Part shown: positions 58,139 to 64,000 of the stretch, piece by piece | How positions within the stretch are numbered: the first letter of the stretch is position 1 | How the letters are laid out: each line of letters opens with the position of its first letter | Source: Bretschneidera sinensis | Lineage: Eukaryota; Streptophyta; Magnoliopsida; Brassicales; Akaniaceae | Direction of reading: 5' to 3' | DNA length: 64,000 nucleotides | NCBI GenBank assembly: GCA_023935145.1 | Contig: CM043698.1 | Coordinates: 16,495,001 to 16,559,000 of the forward strand | The notes under the pieces: model-generated | Database searches by the model: none | Seen by the model: the letters and a program-made list of their open reading frames with translations, nothing else | Told to the model about the DNA's origin: nothing | Position numbers and translations under genes: made by a program

Positions 58139-59764
58139 TCACTCATTGTCCTTTTCAGCTTCTATAAAGGACTTAGGTTCTACCTGAGACAGATAAGCTA
58201 CATAATTGCAAATATTTTTAATAGAAGAGCGAGTTCTTACCCCTTGTGAAGGATCACTAATCACTTGATCAATTGGGTGATAGTTCACATACCTCCAATC
58301 TTTAGGAAGTCCATCCATTTGTTGGCTTGTAGATGGTTGGTCCAAATTATGAGCTTCCAGCTCTTCATTTGCTTGAGTTGGATTCTCCTTTGGGTCAACA
58401 ATAGGAGTAGGAGTTTCCGTTCTTGGAATGAAATCTGCATTATCATTAATAGAAACTTCTCTACTACTAATAGGGTTAGACTCATCAAGAGTTACATGCA
58501 CAGATTTTTCTACCACTAGAGTTCTCTTATTGAAAATTCTATAAGCCTTACTCGATGTAGAATATCCTAAAAATATCCCTTCATCGGTCTTAGAATCAAA
58601 TTTACCCAAGTTAGTTTTATTGTTATTCAGGATGAAGCATTTGCAACTAAATGTACGAAAATAGGAAATATTAGGCTTTCTTCCTTTCCATAGTTCATAT
58701 GGAGTTTTATCAAGTATAGACCTAATTAAAATTCGATTTAAGATATAGCAAGAAGTGTTCACGGCTTCAGCCCAAAAATATTTTGGTAAACTATTTTCAC
58801 AAAGCATTGTTCTTGAAAATTCTTCTAGAACTCTGTTTTTCCTCTCAACAACTCCATTTTGTTGAGGAGTTCTAGGAGCTGAAAAATTGTGATTGATTCC
58901 ATTTTCATCACAAAAATTTGAAAAGTTTTGGTTTTCAAATCATTTTCCATGATCACTTCTTATGCTTGATATACAAATTCCTTTTTTATTTTGAACCTTT
59001 TTGCAAATCTTTTCAAATCCTTTGAAAGCTTCATCCTTGTAAGCAATAAAAATAACAAAGGTATATCTTGAATAGTCATAAACAATAACAAGAGCATATT
59101 GATGGCCACCTAGACTAATGGTACTTATTAGACCAAACAAGTCCATATGCAAAAGTTCCAAAGATCTAGTAGTTGAAACTATATTTTTTGCTTTAAAAGA
59201 AATCCTGGTTTGTTTTTCCATTTGACAAGCATCACATACTTTGTCTTTTTCAAAATTGATTTTAGGAAGACCAATGACTAAATCTTTTCTTGAAACAATT
59301 TTCAGCAAGTTCATGTTTACATGACCAAGCCTTCTATGCCATAGCCATGGATTTTCACTAAAAGCAGGAAAACATTTTTCATTTTCAGAATGTAAAGATT
59401 TCAAATCAACTATATAGACATTTTCATGTCTATGGCCAATAAATTTGATCTTGTTGCTCTTGATGTCTATAACTAGACAATGAGAGGACTCAAATGTGAC
59501 TTTGTTGCCTTTGTCACATAGTTGACTAATGCAAAGTAAATTTGGCTTAAGGCCTTGTACTAGCAATACATTATCTAGGGTAGAGAAATCATTACCAACT
59601 TTTCCATGCCCGATGATCTTTATTTTGGTGTTGTCTCCAATGGTGACATATCCACCATCTCTTAGAGTTAGCTCATTGAATACACTTTTATCACCGGTCA
59701 TGTGCTTCGAGCATCCACTATCAAGGTACCAATAGTTACCTTTTTCTTTGGTGTGGAGACATAT
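58139..59764 (-). pseudogene. Element G protease and integrase
   Basis: Same frame as gag. Protease box YLDSGCSKHMTGDKS is intact. Pre-integrase LWHRRLGHVNMNLLKIV and VCDACQMEKQ (zinc-binding). Core: LLHMDLFG, VIVYDYSRYTFVIFI, IRSDHGK, then PRTPQQNGVVERKNR with the catalytic Glu. C-terminal part KTPYELWKGRKPNISYFRTFSCKCFILN and GIFLGYSTSSKAYRIFNKRT. TGA stops at 58940-58942 and 58139-58141; the latter sits where relatives have Trp (TGG). Confidence 0.9.
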
Positions 59765-61474
59765 CTACATCACACAAGGATACACGATTGCACTTTTGGG
59801 TACCCAAAATTTCTTGGGTCCTTTGGGGTTAGTCCTTGAAAATACGGTTCCTTTTGGGACCCATACTTTCTTAACAACATATGGAGTTCTATAGACATGA
59901 TGATGATGCACAATCCTAGGATAGTAGTTATTGAAATTTCTAGGAGCCCTTAGATGTGCATGCCTATTATGCTTAGGATATGAGTTCCTAAGATACATAT
60001 TTCTATTGTGAGGAATATTAATGTGCATACCATTTCCAGAAAATGTATGATGATGATTTCTAGGATACATGCTTGCATTATTATGAGTATGCACATTATT
60101 TCTAGGATAACCATGATGGTAATTCCTAGGATGAGCATGTGCAGTGTGCAAATTCTGATTATACAATTTGTTCCTAGAATGCACATAATGATTATTCCTA
60201 GAATGTGTGTGAGCATACATATAGGCATGAGTATTTCTAGGATATGCATTAGAGTTTCTAGACTTCCTAGCATTTATAGAGGGAGTGCTTTTAACCTTGC
60301 TAGAGGTTTTTGAAGTAGAGGCTTCATTTACACATGATACTTTCATGAATAAGCTCTCTTTTGCTTTTTGCTTGCCTAATGGAGAATAACCTAACCCGGA
60401 TTTTCCTCCATTTAATCTTTGGCAAGATAGCACTTCATCTAACTTTTCTTTTCCAAGCATAAGTCTAGATATAGTATCATTTAATTCTATTATCTTCTTC
60501 TTTAAGTTTTCATTTTCATCTTTAAGAAGATCTTGAGAAGAATCATAGAGTAATGAAGATAGTTTATCTTTTTCTTTTCTTAAACCTACCATCTCTTTAG
60601 AAAGAGATAACACCTCTTTTTTAAGAATGGTGTTCCTAGAATCAAATTTCTTCAATTCTTCATACATTTCATTTATGACTTCTATCAATTCTTCACTACT
60701 GCTAACAATGTTATTTTTTGAAGAGGAAGAAGTTGATACCTCATTTTCGTCGTCGATTGCCATAAGACATAGGTTGGCAATTTCCTCGCATTCGATCTCT
60801 TTATTCGAGGAGTCTTCTTCTTCTTCATCACCATCACGATTAAGATCTTCAATTTCCATAAAAGATAAGGATGTGGTGGAACCATCAATTGTGTAATCCA
60901 AGTAGCTTTCATGCTTCTTGAGGGATTCCACAAGCTCTTCTAAACTTTCACTTGTAGAATGCTTTGTCAAAATAATTTTCCATTGATTTGACAAAGACCT
61001 AAGAAATATTCTCACAAGTTCAAGGTTAGAATAAATTTTACCCATGAAAGATAAAGTTTTAACAAGTATGGTAAAACGAGTTTGCGAATCAAAAATTGAT
61101 TCATTTTCATTCATTTTAAAATGCTCTAAGTCATGAACAAAGTTTTTTAATTTGAAATTCTTTTCTTGCTCATTTCCTCCATGTATGGCTTCCAATAAAT
61201 CCCAAATTTCTTTTGCAGTCTTACATGAGGAAATTTGATCAACTTCGTTTTGATCAAGAGAACTATAAAACATGTTCATAACTTTAGCATTTAGTTGAAT
61301 GAATTTACTATCATTTACATCAAAGTCATTTTCATTTTCAAGAATGAAATACCAAGCATAATAATCATGTGCTTGAATAAAAATCTTCATTTGAGCTTTC
61401 CAATGGGTGAAATTTGTTCCATGGAGAAGAGGAGGACTAGAAGGATCTCTTCCTTCTAAAAATATAGTTGCCAT
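59765..61474 (-). CDS. Element G gag, 569 residues
   Basis: Intact ORF: MATIFLEGRDPSSPPLLHGTNFTHWKAQM start, DYYAWYFI, UBN2-type core (AKEIWDLLEAIHGGNEQEKNFKLKNFVHDLEHFKM, RIFLRSLSNQWKIILTKHS, LEELVESLKKHESYLD), an acidic Ser/Glu-rich stretch and a coiled-coil-like KKEVLSLSKEMVGLRKEKDKL part. From about residue 405 to 515 it is His, Asn, Arg and Tyr-rich with about ten PRN, SRN or LRN triplets. No CX2CX4HX4C knuckle is visible. It ends WVPKGTVFS...VWVPK-type then TAG; pol continues in the same frame. Confidence 0.88.
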   Translation of the reverse strand: MATIFLEGRDPSSPPLLHGTNFTHWKAQMKIFIQAHDYYAWYFILENENDFDVNDSKFIQLNAKVMNMFYSSLDQNEVDQISSCKTAKEIWDLLEAIHGGNEQEKNFKLKNFVHDLEHFKMNENESIFDSQTRFTILVKTLSFMGKIYSNLELVRIFLRSLSNQWKIILTKHSTSESLEELVESLKKHESYLDYTIDGSTTSLSFMEIEDLNRDGDEEEEDSSNKEIECEEIANLCLMAIDDENEVSTSSSSKNNIVSSSEELIEVINEMYEELKKFDSRNTILKKEVLSLSKEMVGLRKEKDKLSSLLYDSSQDLLKDENENLKKKIIELNDTISRLMLGKEKLDEVLSCQRLNGGKSGLGYSPLGKQKAKESLFMKVSCVNEASTSKTSSKVKSTPSINARKSRNSNAYPRNTHAYMYAHTHSRNNHYVHSRNKLYNQNLHTAHAHPRNYHHGYPRNNVHTHNNASMYPRNHHHTFSGNGMHINIPHNRNMYLRNSYPKHNRHAHLRAPRNFNNYYPRIVHHHHVYRTPYVVKKVWVPKGTVFSRTNPKGPKKFWVPKSAIVYPCVM

Positions 61475-61515
61475 AGGATCAACTCTAGGATGTTAAGCCT
61501 AAAATAGAGAACGAG

Positions 61516-61527
61516 GCTCTGATACCA
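61516..61527 (-). other. Element G primer-binding site
   Basis: Minus strand TGGTATCAGAGC, initiator tRNA-Met type, two bases from the 5' LTR. Confidence 0.92.
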
Positions 61528-61529
61528 AT

Positions 61530-63231
61530 TGTAGGTCCAAAATATACTATGGCAATACCCAAGAGGGGGGTGAATTGGGTATTAAAAAAAATTAAATACT
61601 TTTTGCAATCTCAAATAACAAAATATATGCGGAATTAAATCTTTCTAAATTACTAGCACAAAGATGAGAGAGTTTATTGCTTAATATAGAAATGATAATT
61701 GAATTATAAAATAATTAAGCAATCAATCTCATTTACTTGAATAATAAATAATTATAAGCAAGTAATTATGAAAGTAATTAAGGAGATAGAGTTAGAGAGA
61801 TGCAAACTCGATTTATAGTGGTTCGGCAATATCGGAATCCTTCCGACCCTACGTCCACTCTCTTCAAGGATCCTCCTTGAAGTCTTTCACTAAACCAAGC
61901 AACTTACGGGTGTTGCTCAAACCGAAACACAAGCAACTTACGGGTGTTGCTCAAACCGTACAATCCCCTTCCTCTCGGAAGTAATCCCCTTCCTCTCGGA
62001 AGTATCCCCTTCCTCTCGGAAGTAATCCCTTTACAATAAAAGCTGTAAAGTAAATGGTAGAGAGACAACAAATGAAAGCTTATACAACTGAATAATGTCT
62101 CTCTTTCAAAGAAAATCTTGAAGAATAGCTCAACATGAGTATTTCAAAGCTTTTTTGAGTTTCAAAGAATGAATGACTTGATTGTGTGTGTTCTTCTCTT
62201 TTTGAATGTCTTCTCCTCCTTGTTGAATGCTGAATTGAGTGGGTTTATATAGCAATCAATTAATATGGCCGTTTAGGACTTTAATTTGAAAAAGATTTAC
62301 TTTAAAACGTTCAGATTTAGAGTCCAACGGTCATATTTTTGAACTACCAGTCGACTGGGTCGTGATACCAGTCGACTGGGTCCTCTTAAAAATTCACATT
62401 TTTGCTGCTATAGTGTTACCAGTCGACTGGTAAGTCATACCAGTCGACTGGGAACCTTCTGCCACTTTTACCAGTCGACTGCACTATTCACCCAGTCGAC
62501 TGGGTCACTGTTGGAGCGCTGCTACAGTGATTTCTGGATGAACAGTGTTTTCAGCATAATTTTCTTCATATCTCTTTATTCTTTTTGGATTTTTGAGTTC
62601 CAAAAAATCTCCTAATTCAATCAAACTTTCTTGCACATTAAACACACAAGTTAAACACTTCAAAAGTGTTTTGTTATCATCAAAATTAATCTAATCAATT
62701 TCTTGATTGAGGCATTTTTGATGATGACAAAACATATTACAAATTCAAGCATAATGTGTGTGCTAGATATATGAAGAATGATATATTACAAATGCTCAAG
62801 TAATTTTCTATGCCAACATAAATTCTTCTTAAATTCAATTAGAGAATGTTAAGTATTGAGCCCAAAGAATTTATTTGCATTTAATAAAATCACTTGGAGA
62901 TTTTATATCTTCAATTAATTAAGACTATATAATAAAATGCAATGCAAATATAATTAGCTCATAACAATTGAAATGCTTACAAAGTGTATCTTAGGATTCA
63001 AATCTATAATTTATCCCTATTGACTTTGAAGATGGATTTAAATTATTCTCCTTGAATTTGATTTTTCGGAGAACTTATTGATTTTTGAGATCATCAACAT
63101 TGATTCACCAATTTCTACAATCTTGATCTCTTTTTATGTATAAGCACTATTAACAATCTATATTACTTAAGTAATACTCATTAGTGCTTAATTAAGATTT
63201 TTGTTACTATCAAAATCATTCAGGGTCAACA
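61530..63231 (-). repeat. Element G, 5' LTR
   Basis: 1702 bp. Palindrome array near 62346-62498 and TATA box (plus strand TTTATATAGC, 62244-62253). Confidence 0.95.
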
Positions 63232-63236
63232 ATTTC

Positions 63237-63684
63237 ATATTTATCTTTATATATTTCATATTTATCTTAATTACTTAAAGTAAATCTAACTCACCGCGTA
63301 GCACTCAGAGCTACCTGCAGATCACCTCCATGCCTTGTCTGCTCTTTTCAGCAATTTTCCTCGATTGTTGATCGTAAACACCTAACAAAATATTTATATT
63401 AAAATTTCTAACTTATTCTTCAATTCTTCCACAATTCACACCCTTTGAAAATTCCCACATTGAATTCCGAAAAATTTCATGTATGCTAAATTTCAAAAAT
63501 AAAATTCACATTATTGCCTTTTGTTTTTCTTAGAGCTTTTCATAACTCTCTTTAAAATTCTCCCGTAAACTCTTTCAAAATTTTACTCTTTCAGTCTCCA
63601 AGTGTTTAAAGAAAGAAAGTAGTTTGAATTGAAGTTGAAGAAAACAAAAAAAGATTTGGTAAGTATAATTAAAATAAAGTAAAA

Positions 63685-63719
<35 letters not shown>

Positions 63720-63874
63720 TGCCGTCCACCGTTTGTTAAAGGTTGTGCTGCTAAACATGCAAAATTTGCCTCTCCTTTTGGCAGCACCTGGATTCCAGGT
63801 GTTGCCAAGTTTTTTTTTTTTTTTACAAAACTTATTTTTTAAAAGAATTGTTTTACAAAAATTAAATCTTTTGA

Positions 63875-63910
<36 letters not shown>

Positions 63911-64000
63911 AACTCCATGTCATATTATTAAATTACTTCTTTATCCTTTCTTTATGACTACTGGTATTACAATTCTACTCACCTCACAAAAATTTCGTCA
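63237..64000. other. Right flank, non-coding
   Basis: AT-rich. (GT)n(AT)n at about 63687-63719 and (AT)n at about 63878-63905. An inverted repeat with arms TTGGCA.CACCTGG and CCAGGTG.TGCCAA lies at 63778-63808. Open frames here are microsatellite-derived. Confidence 0.6.
63778..63808. repeat. Inverted repeat TTGGCAGCACCTGG / CCAGGTGTTGCCAA
   Basis: 14-base arms, one central mismatch, 3-nt ATT loop. Its GGCAGCACCTG core also occurs in the hairpin at 5319-5340. Confidence 0.85.

Larger units (their letters stand above)
53902..63231 (-). mobile_element. Young Sirevirus-like Ty1/copia element G
   Basis: Two 1702-bp LTRs, perfect ATTTC duplication (53897-53901 and 63232-63236), ends TG...CA, initiator-tRNA-Met primer site and PPT AAAAAGGGGGAGATT. 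Gag, protease, integrase, RT and RNase H lie in one frame, interrupted by five stops. Long LTRs, the large gag and several PPT-like copies suggest the Sirevirus group. Total 9330 bp. Confidence 0.93.

Noticed and set aside
59950..60313. Overlapping ORFs in other frames of the G gag (minus 107 codons, plus 101 codons)
   Set aside because: Shadows of the PRN repeat in the gag frame.

Overview
The window is plant nuclear DNA, very probably from a dicot. It is AT-rich, mostly repeats, and has one recognisable host gene fragment at the left edge: the terminal exon of an F-box protein closely resembling FBW2, followed by a small BAHD acyltransferase relic. No bacterial, organellar, rRNA, tRNA or CRISPR features are present. 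The species cannot be told from the sequence.

Layout. (1) 1-1.9 kb: F-box exon and gene relics. (2) 2.2-2.7 kb: a decayed Tat-type Ty3 gag relic. (3) 3.5-49.3 kb: one old Tat-type Ty3 retrotransposon split into pieces by later insertions. It hosts a chromovirus-like LTR block (5.16-7.07 kb), Athila-type element A (7525-14681, minus strand), a rearranged Athila piece F (15.3-17.6 kb) and Tork-like copia element D (18986-48565). D is itself split by Athila-type elements C (20308-34977) and E (35924-45508), and C is split by Athila-type B (22070-29621, minus strand). The deepest stack is four levels: Tat > D > C > B. Exact 5-bp target-site duplications support B (CCAAC), C (AAAAA), D (GAGTA) and E (ATACA); A has GCTCA/GCTCG. 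(4) 49.3-53.9 kb: AT-rich intergenic DNA with a possible solo LTR and dispersed repeats. (5) 53902-63231: a nearly fresh Sirevirus-like copia element G (minus strand, TSD ATTTC) whose two 1702-bp LTRs differ at only two positions by eye. (6) 63.2-64.0 kb: flank with microsatellites.

How the parts work together. Only E keeps a gag-PR-RT-RH-IN order of the Athila type, and it is broken. A, B and C keep gag and protease but lack RT, RNase H and most of integrase, so they look like non-autonomous passengers. A and B have unlike gag genes but share the same pol-deletion junction and nearly identical flanks, suggesting exchange of modules between families. G carries five in-frame stops despite its young LTRs, so it probably moved in trans.

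The most unusual pattern is in non-coding DNA. Nearly every LTR family here carries an array of perfect or near-perfect palindromes shortly upstream of its TATA box, each family with its own core: GGCGCTGCAGCGCC (A, B), GTGCGATCGATCGCAC (C, E, F), ACCAGTCGACTGGT (G), a CCGAGCATATG/CATATGCTCGG hairpin satellite plus CACGTG boxes (Tat). Array copy number differs between the two LTRs of one element, and secondary arrays occur inside G and C. All homology calls come from reading translations and repeats by eye; no database search was possible.
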